Origin: Duganella qianjiadongensis
Lineage (GTDB): Bacteria; Pseudomonadota; Gammaproteobacteria; Burkholderiales; Burkholderiaceae_D
Assembly: GCF_009857915.1 (NCBI RefSeq)
Contig: NZ_WWCM01000004.1
Coordinates: 124,001 to 188,000, forward strand
Length of the DNA stretch: 64,000 bases
Direction of reading: 5' to 3'
Each line of letters starts with the position of its first letter. The first letter of the stretch is position 1. The translations under genes and the position numbers were made by a program. Shown here piece after piece: positions 15,853 through 24,536 of the stretch. Below the pieces are notes generated by a model. It had not been told where the DNA came from and searched no databases. It was given only the letters and a program-made list of their open reading frames with translations.

Positions 15853-18800
15853 CTAGCCTTCCGAGTAAGCCAGCAGTTCCTGCGTCATCAGGGTCTCCAG
15901 CTGGGCCAGCATGGCATGCAGCTGCTGGACTAGCTGGCGCGCCAGGACCAGGTCAGCCTGATGGCGCAGCTGCTCCAGTTCGAGGCATAGCGCGCCGAAG
16001 CGCATGGCCCCGACTGCCCGTGCCGACGATTTGATGCGGTGTCCCAGTTCCGCCAGCTGGGCGCTATCGTTCTGCGCCAGCGCCGCATCGAGTTCGCCCA
16101 GGCCATCGCGGGCGGCATCAAGGAAGAGCAGCGCAAACTTGTGCATCTTGTCGCCACGGTGGCCGAAAGTCTGCGCCAGCACGGTCAGGTCGAACATGGG
16201 CTGGGCCAGCACGTCTTCGGTCAGGCCGGGCTGGCTGGCCGGCAGCGCGTAGTAGGACGGCACTGGTGCCGCTCTACCGCCCGCAGGGCGCTGCCGCATC
16301 CAGCGCGCCAGCATATTGAACAGCAGCGTAGGCGCCACCGGCTTGGAAATGAATTCATCCATGCCCGCTGCCAGACAGCGTTCCTGATCGACCATACCGG
16401 CGTTGGCCGTCATGGCAATAATCAGGGTATCGCTTAGCTTGGGATGGGCGCGGATCAGACGGGTGGCCTCGTAGCCATCCATCACCGGCATCTGCACGTC
16501 CATCAGCACGCAGTCGAAGCACTCCTTGAGCAGCAGGTCGATGGCTTCCTTGCCGTTGTTGGCCACGCACACCGTGGCGCCCGCATCTTCCAGCAGTTCG
16601 CGTCCTACCTGCTGGCTGAATACATTGTCTTCCACCAGCAGAATGGCGCTGCCGCGTATGCTGTCCAGCACTTCGGCCTGCACCATGTCGTCGCTCTGCT
16701 GGAGCAGGCTGCTGGCACAGGCCAGCCGCGCCGTAAACCAGAAGGTACTGCCGGCGCCAGCGCGGCTATCGACGCCGACCCTGCCGCCCATCAGTTCGGC
16801 CAGCTGCTTGCTGATCACCAGCCCCAGCCCGGTGCCGCCATAGCGCCGCGTGGTCGAGGTGTCGGCCTGATGGAAGGACTGGAATAGCTGTTCCAGCTGG
16901 GCCGGCGTCATGCCTATGCCCTGATCCGCCACCTCGAAGCACACTTCCAGCCCGTCTTCGCAGGCGCCCCGCAGGCTGGCACGGATCTGCACCGTGCCCT
17001 GCTCGGAAAACTTGATGGCATTGCTGGTGAAGTTGAGCAGCACCTGCTCCAGCCGCAGCGGATCGCCGCGCAGCTGGCAGGGCATGCCTTCGGCCACCAC
17101 CACTTCCAGTGCCAGCCCGCGTGCAGCCGCGCTTTCGCCTAGCTGGCTGACCACATTATCAAGCAGCGCATCGAGCGAGAAGTCCAGCACTTCCAGCTCC
17201 ATCTTGCCTGCCTCGATCTTGGAAAAATCGAGTATATCGTTGATGATGCCCAGCAGATGGCGGCCCGAGTGGAAAATCTTTTCCAGATAATCGCGCTGCT
17301 TGGGATCGCTCACGGATTTCAGCGCCAGATGGGCCATGCCGATAATACTGTTCATCGGCGTGCGGATTTCATGGCTCATATTCGACAGGAACTCGCTCTT
17401 GGCCTGATTGGCCGTATCGGCCCGCTCTTTCAGGTCATGCAGCTCCGTCACATCGGTCGACAGGCCGATCACCGCCGTCACGCTGCGGTCTATCACTACC
17501 GGCGCCTTGATGGTCCAGCGATAATGGGCGCCGCCGTCGGCATCGACCTGATGCACTTCGCCGCTGCGGGTATTGCGGTCGACAAATACCAGCCGCTCCT
17601 GATCCCAGGCTTCGTCTGCCACGTCAGGCGGCATCAGCTCCCGATCTGCCTTGCCTATCATCTGGTCGACCGTCATGCCCATGGCTTCGGCCATGCGCGC
17701 GTTGACATAGATGAAGCGGCGCCGGACGTCCTTCATGTACACGTGAGCATCAACGTTATCGAGCACCGTGTCGAGCAGCAGGCGCTGCTTGATGGCGCGG
17801 CGGCGCGAGGAATACAGCACCAGCACATAGCTGTACAGCAGCACCGTACCGGAAAAGCCGGTGATGCCGGCCACCCATGGCAAGGCACGGTCGAACGGCG
17901 TCAGCAACTGGTCCTTGCGCACGAAGAACTGGGCTTTCCACAGGCTGCCATGGAAATCGATCGGCAGCACCGTCACAAAATGCTGGTCATGCTGGCCCAG
18001 CAGATCGCGCCGCGCATGCAGGCTGCCATCGTCGTTAAACAGCACATGATCGGCCGCCTCCAGTTCCAGCCGCCGCAGTTCCGGCTCGCGGCTGGCATCG
18101 GCGTACAGCACCAGATGCAGCTGGCGCACCGCCATTTCATCTATGGCGCCTTGCAGCAGGCGCGGCACGCTGAAACCCACCCCCACCGACCCCTGATAGG
18201 CCGCACGGCGCTGCGCCACATCGGCTAGCGGCATGCCGGGCCGGTACACCGGCAAGCGTATGCCCATGCCGATATGCGGCAAAGGGTGATGCACCATGAC
18301 GGGCTGGCCCGAAGCCATCACCTGGCCGCTGTCGCGCGCCGCCATCACCACCCGCGCTACCGCCGGATCGGCAATCACGTCCACCCCCAGCTTCTCGCGC
18401 AGAATCAGGGCAGGCTCCAGATAGGTCAGCGGCATGTACAGCTCGCGCCTGCCGGCGGGCCGGATATCGAAGTCCGGATAGCCGCGCGCATCCAGACTGG
18501 TGTCGGCCCTGACTGCAGCTACAAAGCCGGCCCGCTGGGCATCGCTGATCTGCGGCGCCCAGTTCAGCGCTTCGATCGCGGGAAAATAGCGCGGGATTTC
18601 AAGATTGGCCACATACTGGTGGAACTGCATGCGGCTGATCTGCGGCCCGGTCTGGAACAGCGACACCAGTCCGCGCGTGATATCGGAATACGATTTGATG
18701 CGGGCGGCAATCCCGTACTGGGTATTGCGCGCCAGATTATCGAAGCGCAGCGCCGCATTGGCATCCACCGTGCTGGCTGCCGAACCATACAGCGCAGCAC

Positions 18801-18888
18801 CGATCAGGCTAGCCAGCACGAAGCCGCCCAGCCAGATCAGTCCACGCTGACCAGGCCTCAACCTGCTGGCATTGGCATCCTTGAACAT
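15853..18888 (-). CDS. CHASE-PAS hybrid sensor histidine kinase with receiver and Hpt domains
   Basis: This 1011-residue inner-membrane kinase has a full phosphorelay on one chain. A first membrane segment at about 17-36 and a second at about 338-359 enclose a periplasmic CHASE domain (about 75-280, including YFPAIEALNWAP and VYRPGMPLADVAQRRAAYQGSVGVGFSV). Then come PAS (about 370-485), HisKA with His506 in SHEIRTP, HATPase_c with the N box and GTGLGL (about 685-690), a receiver ILLVEDN with phosphoacceptor Asp797 in LMDVQMP, and a C-terminal Hpt with His950 in GHRIKSSA. CHASE domains sense small extracellular ligands. No dedicated output regulator is adjacent. The GST gene ends upstream... 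that is, its start lies 649 bases beyond on the same strand, with a 22-base gap between the two genes. Confidence 0.93.
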   Translation of the reverse strand: MFKDANASRLRPGQRGLIWLGGFVLASLIGAALYGSAASTVDANAALRFDNLARNTQYGIAARIKSYSDITRGLVSLFQTGPQISRMQFHQYVANLEIPRYFPAIEALNWAPQISDAQRAGFVAAVRADTSLDARGYPDFDIRPAGRRELYMPLTYLEPALILREKLGVDVIADPAVARVVMAARDSGQVMASGQPVMVHHPLPHIGMGIRLPVYRPGMPLADVAQRRAAYQGSVGVGFSVPRLLQGAIDEMAVRQLHLVLYADASREPELRRLELEAADHVLFNDDGSLHARRDLLGQHDQHFVTVLPIDFHGSLWKAQFFVRKDQLLTPFDRALPWVAGITGFSGTVLLYSYVLVLYSSRRRAIKQRLLLDTVLDNVDAHVYMKDVRRRFIYVNARMAEAMGMTVDQMIGKADRELMPPDVADEAWDQERLVFVDRNTRSGEVHQVDADGGAHYRWTIKAPVVIDRSVTAVIGLSTDVTELHDLKERADTANQAKSEFLSNMSHEIRTPMNSIIGMAHLALKSVSDPKQRDYLEKIFHSGRHLLGIINDILDFSKIEAGKMELEVLDFSLDALLDNVVSQLGESAAARGLALEVVVAEGMPCQLRGDPLRLEQVLLNFTSNAIKFSEQGTVQIRASLRGACEDGLEVCFEVADQGIGMTPAQLEQLFQSFHQADTSTTRRYGGTGLGLVISKQLAELMGGRVGVDSRAGAGSTFWFTARLACASSLLQQSDDMVQAEVLDSIRGSAILLVEDNVFSQQVGRELLEDAGATVCVANNGKEAIDLLLKECFDCVLMDVQMPVMDGYEATRLIRAHPKLSDTLIIAMTANAGMVDQERCLAAGMDEFISKPVAPTLLFNMLARWMRQRPAGGRAAPVPSYYALPASQPGLTEDVLAQPMFDLTVLAQTFGHRGDKMHKFALLFLDAARDGLGELDAALAQNDSAQLAELGHRIKSSARAVGAMRFGALCLELEQLRHQADLVLARQLVQQLHAMLAQLETLMTQELLAYSEG

Positions 18889-18910
18889 GAGCTGATACTG
18901 CCCCAGCTAA

Positions 18911-19537
18911 TCAGTACTGCGCCTGTGCGCTCGGGCGCGCCGCTATCCGGTCACGCCAAGCCTGCAGATGCGCCATGCCTTCCTCGCCCGGACGGAATTT
19001 GAGCAGACCGCGACCAAATTCCAGCGCGCAGAACGCGGTGATATCGGCGATGGTAAAGCGCTGGCCCGCGATAAACGGCTGCTGCGCCAGCTGCTGGTCC
19101 AGCCAGCGCGCCGTGGCGCGCATCTTCTCGCCCTGCGCAGCACCATATTCGGGAAACTGCGGCCGCTCCAGCGGCGCCAGCGCCGGATGGGTGTGACGCG
19201 CGCAATCCGCAATGCCGCTCAGCAGATGCAGTTCCACCCGCCGGTCCGCCATTTCGATAAAAGCGTGTTCGTCGTAGCCCTCGCCCATCAGATTCGGTTC
19301 CGCCACCAGTCCTTCCAGCCAGCTGCAGATGGCACGGGTTTCCGTCAGTATGCGGCCATCATCGAGTTCCAGCGCTGGCACCCGCCCGAACGGATTCTTC
19401 TGCAGGAATTCGCTGCCCCGCTGCAGTCCCTGCAGCAGATCGAAAGAAACCATCTCGACACCGGTAATGCCTTTTTCAGCCATGAACATCACTACCCGGC
19501 GCGGATTGGGCGCACGTGGCGCGGAATACAGTTTCAT
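18911..19537 (-). CDS. Glutathione S-transferase family protein
   Basis: The 208-residue protein has the two-domain cytosolic GST plan: a thioredoxin-like N-terminal domain (MKLYSAPRAPNPRRVVMFMAEKG, then NPFGRVPALELDDGRILTETRAICSWLE, where cis-Pro and Glu-Thr-Arg bind glutathione) and an all-helical C-terminal domain ending GQRFTIADITAFCALEF, the N-capping box (TIAD) conserved in GSTs. It probably conjugates glutathione to an electrophile or acts as a peroxidase. The start at 19537 is the natural N-terminus of the fold. It precedes the CHASE kinase gene by 22 bases on the same strand. Its promoter must lie in the 270-base gap shared with the divergent aminopeptidase. Confidence 0.92.
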   Translation of the reverse strand: MKLYSAPRAPNPRRVVMFMAEKGITGVEMVSFDLLQGLQRGSEFLQKNPFGRVPALELDDGRILTETRAICSWLEGLVAEPNLMGEGYDEHAFIEMADRRVELHLLSGIADCARHTHPALAPLERPQFPEYGAAQGEKMRATARWLDQQLAQQPFIAGQRFTIADITAFCALEFGRGLLKFRPGEEGMAHLQAWRDRIAARPSAQAQY

Positions 19538-19708
19538 CTATCACTCCCCTGGTTCGGAATACAGCCTGCCGTGCGGGCCGGAACCCGCCGCAGCACCGCT
19601 GCAGACTATCGAAATGCCAGCCATGGTGGCCGTGGCGCTGCGTAGCGCATCATACGCCGGATTCGGCCTGCGATGGCATTGCTGGCGTATGGTCCCACGC
19701 CAACAAGA

Positions 19709-19737
19709 TTGACATTATGACCAGATCCACTTAGATT
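19709..19737 (+). promoter_or_regulatory. Sigma-70-type promoter of the M1 aminopeptidase gene
   Basis: TTGACA at 19709-19714 is a perfect -35, followed by a 17-base spacer and TAGATT at 19732-19737 (4 of 6 matches). Transcription would start near 19744 and leave a leader of about 63 bases before the ATG at 19807. Confidence 0.6.
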
Positions 19738-19806
19738 CCAGCCTTGGCTCACGAAGCCGTCCGTACCGTTCGTCAGCCTACCGGCTCACTCTCTACAAGG
19801 ATATCC

Positions 19807-22473
19807 ATGCAACGCACACTGATTTCGCTGGCCGTTACACTGGCACTGGGCCTCAGCGCCACGCTGCCAGCCACCACGCTGGCCGCATCCGCCCAGACCG
19901 CCGCGCCGCTGCCCGCTAGCGTCACCAGCCAGCTCCCGCGCAACGCCGTCCCCAGTCACTATGCCGTTTCGCTGGTGCCCGATGCGGCGCGGCGTACATT
20001 CAGTGGCAGCGTGGTCATTGCGCTGGACGTGGTGCAGGCCAGCGACAGCCTGACCCTGCATGCGGCCGAGCTGAGCTTCCGTAGCGCGGCGATCAGCGCC
20101 GGGCCGGGCCAGCCGGTACTGGCCGCCGATCACATCAGCGTCGATGCCGACAAACAGACCGTGACCCTGCACTTCCCCCGCACGCTGGCCCGGGGCAGCT
20201 ATCAGCTCAAGCTCGATTACGACGGCAAGATCAGCAGCCAGGCCAGCGGCCTGTTTGCGCTCGACTATGAAAACGGCGGCGCCAAAAAACGCGCGCTGTA
20301 CACCCAGTTCGAGAATTCCGATGCCCGCGCCATGATTCCATCGTGGGACGAGCCTAGCTACAAAGCCACCTTCGCGCTGGAAGCCACCATCCCGGCCGGT
20401 CAGCTGGCCGTATCGAATATGCCGGTCAGCAGCACCAGCACGCTGGCCGATGGCCGCCAGCTGGTACGCTTCGCCACCTCGCCGAAAATGTCCACCTATC
20501 TGCTGTTCTTCGCCATGGGCGAATTCGACCGCGCCAGCAAAGTAGCGCAAGGCACGGAGCTGGGCGTGATTACCCAGAATGGCATGGCGGAACAGGGCCA
20601 GTTCGCGCTCGATTCTTCACTGGCCGTGCTGAAAGAGTACAACGACTACTTCGGCGTGCGCTATCCGCTGCCTAAACTGGACAACATCGCCGCGCCGGGC
20701 AGCAGCCAGTCCTTCAGCGCGATGGAAAACTGGGGCGCCATCTTCACCTTCGAGAATGCCATCCTGCTCGATCCGCGCATCGCTACCCAGGACGACGAGC
20801 AGACTTCCTTCCTCGTCGCCGCCCACGAGATGGCACACCAGTGGTTCGGCGATCTGGTCACCATGGCATGGTGGGACGACCTGTGGCTGAACGAAGGCTT
20901 CGCTTCGTGGATGGAATCGCGCACCACCCACCGCCTGCATCCGGAATGGCAGTGGAATCTGCGCGCGGTCGACACGCGCGAACAGGCCATGGGCCAGGAT
21001 GCGCTGGTCACCACCCACCCTGTGGTACAGAAAATCGCTACGGTGGAACAGGCTAGCCAGGCCTTCGACAGCATCACTTACCAGAAAGGCGAAGCCGTCA
21101 TCCGCATGCTGGAGGATTATGTGGGCGAACAGGCGTGGCGCAACGGCGTGCGCCACTACATGGCCAAACATAAATACGGCAACACGGTGTCCGACGACCT
21201 GTGGCGCGCTGTAGAAACCGCCGCCCACAAGCCGGTCACCGCGATTGCCCACGATTTCACCCTGCAGCCCGGCGTGCCGATGATCCGCGTTGCGGCAGCC
21301 AGCTGCAGCAAGGGCCAGACCCGTGTCACCCTGACGCAGGACCAGTTCAGCAAAGACCAGCCGGACAAGAAACCGCTGAGCTGGCGCGTACCCGTGATCG
21401 CCCAGACGGTGGGCGGCGCCCCCGTACGTGCGCTGGTGAGCGGCGGCAAAGCCAGCATCACCCTGCCCGGCTGCGGCGCCGTACTGGTCAACGCCGGCCA
21501 GACCGGCTACTACCGCACGCTGTACGCTCCCGACGCCTTCGCCAGACTAACCAGCCAGTTCGGCCAGCTTGCGACCATCGACCAGTTAGGCCTGCTCGGC
21601 GACACCCGTGCACTCGGCATGGTCGGCCTGATGCCAGCGAGCAGCGCACTGGAACTGTCCAGCAGGGCCGCGCCCGACGCCGCGCCGCAAGTCTGGGGCC
21701 GCATTATCGGCACCCTGCAGGACCTGCATGGACTCTATCAGGGCAAGCCGCAACAGCGCGCCGTACTGGAACGCTATGGCCGGCAGCGGCTGGCGCCCGT
21801 GCTGGCCCGCATCGGCTGGCAAGCACAGCGCGGCGAAAGCCCGGCCGTGGCCAATCTGCGCGAATCGCTGGTGCAGGCACTGGGCGCCATGGGCGACCAG
21901 GCTGTCATCGCCGAAGCGCAGCGCCGCTTTGCCGCAGTAGGCCACGATGCGCGTGCCCTGCCGGCCGAACTGCGCCGTCCGATACTGGCCGTGCTGGCGG
22001 AAAATGCCGATGGCGCCACCTGGGATCAGCTGCACAAGGCTGCCATGGACGAGCCGACCCCGATGATCAAGGCCGAGCTGTATGGCCTGCTGGGCATGGC
22101 CAAGGACGCGGCACTGGCCCAGCGCGCACTGGAACTGGCACTGGCGGACGAAGGCGGCGTCACCACCAGTGCGGCCATCGTCGGCCACGTTGCGGGCAAC
22201 CATCCCGATATGGCTTACGACTACGCGCTGGCGCACTATGCCGAATTCGAGAAGAAGGTCGATGCCAGTGCGCGCAGCCGCTATTTCGCCCGCCTTGGCG
22301 GCCGCTCGGCAGATCCGGCCATGATAGACAAGCTGCGTGCCTATGCCGGCAAGTATCTGTCAGCGCAAGCGCAAGGCGATACCAATATGGCCATCGCCGC
22401 CATCCAGTACCGCCTCAAGGTGCGCGCTACGCGCATCCCTGAAATCGACGCATGGCTGGCCAGGCAGCAGTAA
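19807..22473 (+). CDS. Secreted M1-family zinc aminopeptidase
   Basis: This 888-residue enzyme removes N-terminal residues from peptides. A TTG at 19744 opens the frame, but the ATG at 19807 has AAGGA just upstream and starts a clean signal peptide (MQRTLISLAVTLALGLSATLPATTLAA), so the mature protein is periplasmic or secreted. The zinc site is HEMAH (His340, Glu341, His344) with Glu363 in NEGFASW. The substrate-anchoring motif normally read GAMEN is SAMEN here (304-308). The second half holds the beta and helical ERAP1-like domains. It resembles the exported aminopeptidases of Xanthomonas/Janthinobacterium-type bacteria rather than cytosolic PepN. No partner genes are adjacent. Confidence 0.94.
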   Translation: MQRTLISLAVTLALGLSATLPATTLAASAQTAAPLPASVTSQLPRNAVPSHYAVSLVPDAARRTFSGSVVIALDVVQASDSLTLHAAELSFRSAAISAGPGQPVLAADHISVDADKQTVTLHFPRTLARGSYQLKLDYDGKISSQASGLFALDYENGGAKKRALYTQFENSDARAMIPSWDEPSYKATFALEATIPAGQLAVSNMPVSSTSTLADGRQLVRFATSPKMSTYLLFFAMGEFDRASKVAQGTELGVITQNGMAEQGQFALDSSLAVLKEYNDYFGVRYPLPKLDNIAAPGSSQSFSAMENWGAIFTFENAILLDPRIATQDDEQTSFLVAAHEMAHQWFGDLVTMAWWDDLWLNEGFASWMESRTTHRLHPEWQWNLRAVDTREQAMGQDALVTTHPVVQKIATVEQASQAFDSITYQKGEAVIRMLEDYVGEQAWRNGVRHYMAKHKYGNTVSDDLWRAVETAAHKPVTAIAHDFTLQPGVPMIRVAAASCSKGQTRVTLTQDQFSKDQPDKKPLSWRVPVIAQTVGGAPVRALVSGGKASITLPGCGAVLVNAGQTGYYRTLYAPDAFARLTSQFGQLATIDQLGLLGDTRALGMVGLMPASSALELSSRAAPDAAPQVWGRIIGTLQDLHGLYQGKPQQRAVLERYGRQRLAPVLARIGWQAQRGESPAVANLRESLVQALGAMGDQAVIAEAQRRFAAVGHDARALPAELRRPILAVLAENADGATWDQLHKAAMDEPTPMIKAELYGLLGMAKDAALAQRALELALADEGGVTTSAAIVGHVAGNHPDMAYDYALAHYAEFEKKVDASARSRYFARLGGRSADPAMIDKLRAYAGKYLSAQAQGDTNMAIAAIQYRLKVRATRIPEIDAWLARQQ

Positions 22474-22489
22474 CACGTCCGGCACAGGC

Positions 22490-22526
22490 AAAAAAAAACC
22501 AGCGTCATCGCGTGATGATGCTGGTT
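22490..22526 (-). terminator. Strong intrinsic terminator reading on the minus strand
   Basis: AACCAGC/GTCATC (22497-22509) pairs with GATGAT/GCTGGTT (22514-22526) through 13 base pairs around a GCGT loop. Nine A at 22490-22498 on the plus strand become a U-run on the minus-strand transcript. On the plus strand the hairpin is followed by GTAAAA, so it is not a good terminator for the aminopeptidase. No minus-strand protein gene lies directly upstream of it. Confidence 0.8.
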
Positions 22527-22682
22527 GTAAAACGCTCGAAGGCGTGGGGATGTTCCGCGTCCGGCGGCGAGCAGGCCGCCAGGACAGAATTTGTGCCGGG
22601 CTTTGCGGGTCCGGCAACCGGGCGCAGGGCTCATGCCGCGCGCTACAGGTCACACTTTGCCAGCGAATCGGGCAGTTAGGCT
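22490..22682 (-). ncRNA. Candidate small RNA of about 190 nt in the aminopeptidase/YceI gap
   Basis: The 426-base gap between 22473 and 22900 contains a complete transcription unit on the minus strand without a convincing reading frame: a promoter-like pair at 22717-22689 and the intrinsic terminator at 22490-22526. Between them the RNA would contain GC-rich hairpins, for example GGCGGC/GCCGCC with a 6-base loop near 22570-22587, flanked by TCC/GGA pairs. A minus-strand reading frame crosses this area, but it runs through the terminator and into the aminopeptidase gene, so it is unlikely to be real. I compared it mentally with 6S RNA, tmRNA, RNase P RNA and SRP RNA and saw none of their signatures. 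Expression is unproven. Confidence 0.4.
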
Positions 22683-22688
22683 TAGAGG

Positions 22689-22717
22689 ATGATTAAGGTA
22701 GTTGAACCAGATGCCAA
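22689..22717 (-). promoter_or_regulatory. Promoter-like sequence for the candidate sRNA
   Basis: On the minus strand TTGGCA (22717-22712, 5 of 6 to the -35 consensus) is followed after exactly 17 bases by AATCAT (22694-22689, 4 of 6 to the -10 consensus). The start would fall near 22682. The rest of the gap, 22718-22899, shows nothing else I can name. Confidence 0.4.
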
Positions 22718-22899
22718 AGGCTGGCCGCACAGCAGGCTGCAAAGCAGTGGTGCCGGTGTTTCAGGCCACCGGCCAGCCTGCCGAGTCATGCGCCGTGGAT
22801 TCCCGCACCAGCTTGGATGCGGCGACCAGCTGGCACATGCTGGATACGGCGAAACGCATCATAATCAAGCTTTGTGACGCCGCCGTGACGCTGCCATCG

Positions 22900-23616
22900 A
22901 TGATAAAAAAACATCTCCCAACGACTCTGCGCTGCCGCGCCAGCAGCCGCGCCTATATTCTGGCGCTGAGCATCATGCTCGGCGCCTGTGGTTCCCCCCT
23001 GCCCCAGCCGCCCGCAGCGGACCAGGCTAGCGCGGCACCTGCCCCCGCCGCGCAGACCAGCGCCATGCCGCAGCATCAGGCAGCGACCGCCCTCGCCATC
23101 GACGACGCAGCCTCGCAGATCACCATCATCGTGCGGCGAGGCGGCCTGCTGGCCCGCCTCGGCCATGATCATCTGGTACTGGTAAAAAATCTGCAAGGCA
23201 GTGTGGACCCGCGCAGCCAGCGCGCCCGCCTGCAATTCCGCCTCGATGAAATGGAGGTCGATCCTGCCGCTCTGCGCCTCGCCGCCGGTCTGCAGCCGCA
23301 GCCATCGGCGGAAGCCATCGCCGGCACACGGCGCAATATGCTGACCCGCACGCTCGATGCCGAACACTATCCGCTGGTGCAGCTACAGGCCGAACGTCAG
23401 GGCGAAGAACTGGCCTTGCAGATAACGCTGCACGGCGTCACGCGCAAGCTGCGCGTGCCTGCCACCATCATCAGCGATGGCCACAAGGTGCAGGCCGAAG
23501 GCAGCTTTACCATTCTGCAGAGCGACTACGGCATTACACCATTCGCCGTGATGGGCGGCGCCCTGGCCGTGCAGGACCAGCTAGAACTGCATTACCACCT
23601 GCTGGCGCACGAATAG
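22900..23616 (+). CDS. YceI-like lipoprotein
   Basis: The frame is open from 22702, but the ATG at 22900 starts a lipoprotein signal: a basic N-terminus, the hydrophobic core AYILALSIM and the lipobox LGAC (Cys about residue 28), followed by a Pro/Ala linker. The 238-residue product then carries a YceI-type lipocalin-like domain: RRGGLLARLGHDHLVLVKNLQGSVD, AGTRRNMLTRTLDAEHYPLVQLQAE, and the final beta strands SFTILQSDYGITPF. YceI proteins bind isoprenoid or other amphiphilic lipids in the periplasm; here the domain would be tethered to a membrane. The Shine-Dalgarno is poor, so the start is the least certain point. A second, soluble YceI protein is encoded at 34119-34685. Confidence 0.8.
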   Translation: MIKKHLPTTLRCRASSRAYILALSIMLGACGSPLPQPPAADQASAAPAPAAQTSAMPQHQAATALAIDDAASQITIIVRRGGLLARLGHDHLVLVKNLQGSVDPRSQRARLQFRLDEMEVDPAALRLAAGLQPQPSAEAIAGTRRNMLTRTLDAEHYPLVQLQAERQGEELALQITLHGVTRKLRVPATIISDGHKVQAEGSFTILQSDYGITPFAVMGGALAVQDQLELHYHLLAHE

Positions 23617-23640
23617 CGCAGATATCGGGCTCGCCGCGCC

Positions 23641-23668
23641 AAAAAAAAACCCGCGGATGAGCGCGGGT
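23641..23668 (-). terminator. Intrinsic terminator of the LysE-family gene
   Basis: ACCCGCG (23649-23655) pairs with CGCGGGT (23662-23668), and nine A at 23641-23649 give a U-run on the minus-strand transcript. It lies about 90 bases beyond the stop of the LysE-family gene at 23756. It also separates that gene from the convergent YceI-like gene. Confidence 0.85.
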
Positions 23669-23755
23669 GAAGGAAAATTTCAAATCGGGAGAGACTTGAA
23701 AGAGCAGAGACAGTATCTCTGCTCCAAGTGACAGGGTGATGACAAATGCGCAGTT

Positions 23756-24385
23756 TTATCGGCTCACCAGAAGTTTTAGTCCCAGACCGACGAAAATCGC
23801 CCCCGCCACACGGTCCATCCACATGCCGGCGCCGGGATGGCGGTTGATCCAGCTACCCACGCGGCCCGAGAAATAGCCGAGCAGACCGAATATCACCACG
23901 CCCTGCAAAGTGAACAGTATGCCCAGTTGCGCCGTCTGCCAGCTGGCGTCACCCCGCTCGGCCAGCACGAACTGCGGCAGGAAAGACAGGAAGAACAGCA
24001 CCACTTTGGGATTGATGGCATTGGCGAACAGGCCCTTGGCAAACAGCTTGCCCAGACTTTCGTCCGGCACACTGGCGCCATCCACACGGGCCCCGCCACG
24101 GCTGCGCAGCGCGCCTATGCCCAGCCAGATCAGATAGCCGCCACCGAGCAGCTTGAGGGCGCCGAAGGCCAGCGGCGAGGCCTTGATCAGCGCGCTCACG
24201 CCCAGCGTTGCCAGCAAAGTGTGGCTCAGGCAGCCAAGCGCGCAACCGAGCCCGAACACCATGCCCGGGCGCCGCCCGCGCGACATGCCTACGCTGAGCA
24301 CCATCAGGTTATCGGGCCCCGGCGATACCGTGATCAGCATGGCCGCACTGAGAAATCCTATCAATTGTTCTGGTGTAATGAGCAT
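23756..24385 (-). CDS. LysE/RhtB-family amino acid exporter
   Basis: The 209-residue inner-membrane protein has the six-helix plan of LysE/RhtB exporters, which expel amino acids or homoserine lactones. Diagnostic motifs are [31 protein letters not shown] at about 22-52 and [26 protein letters not shown] (here [20 protein letters not shown] at about 115-135). The start at 24385 gives the standard N-terminus [15 protein letters not shown]. It is transcribed away from the 7TMR hybrid kinase, shares a 151-base divergent gap with it, and ends before its own terminator. The substrate cannot be predicted. Confidence 0.92.
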   Translation of the reverse strand: [209 protein letters not shown]

Positions 24386-24536
24386 CGGGCGTTCCTGCAG
24401 CGAAAACCAGCATCTTACCTGCAGGGAAACGACAGTGCCAATGTGCCAAAGATCAATTTTTACTTTCAGGCACTAAGTTCTCGTTTAAAATGCTCTCTCC
24501 TTGCCAACCCGGCAGCAGTCGCCATTCCGACCCACT

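Noticed and set aside
19744..19806. TTG start of the M1 aminopeptidase
   Set aside because: It coincides with the predicted transcription start and lacks a ribosome site, whereas the ATG at 19807 has one and begins the signal peptide.
22341..22634. A 97-codon minus-strand frame across the aminopeptidase 3' end and the following gap
   Set aside because: It would read through a strong intrinsic terminator and lies antisense to conserved coding sequence; its composition is Cys/Arg-rich noise.
22490..22682. 6S RNA as identity of the candidate sRNA
   Set aside because: The length fits, but the 5' and 3' ends do not form the long closing stem that 6S RNA requires, and several local hairpins are predicted instead.
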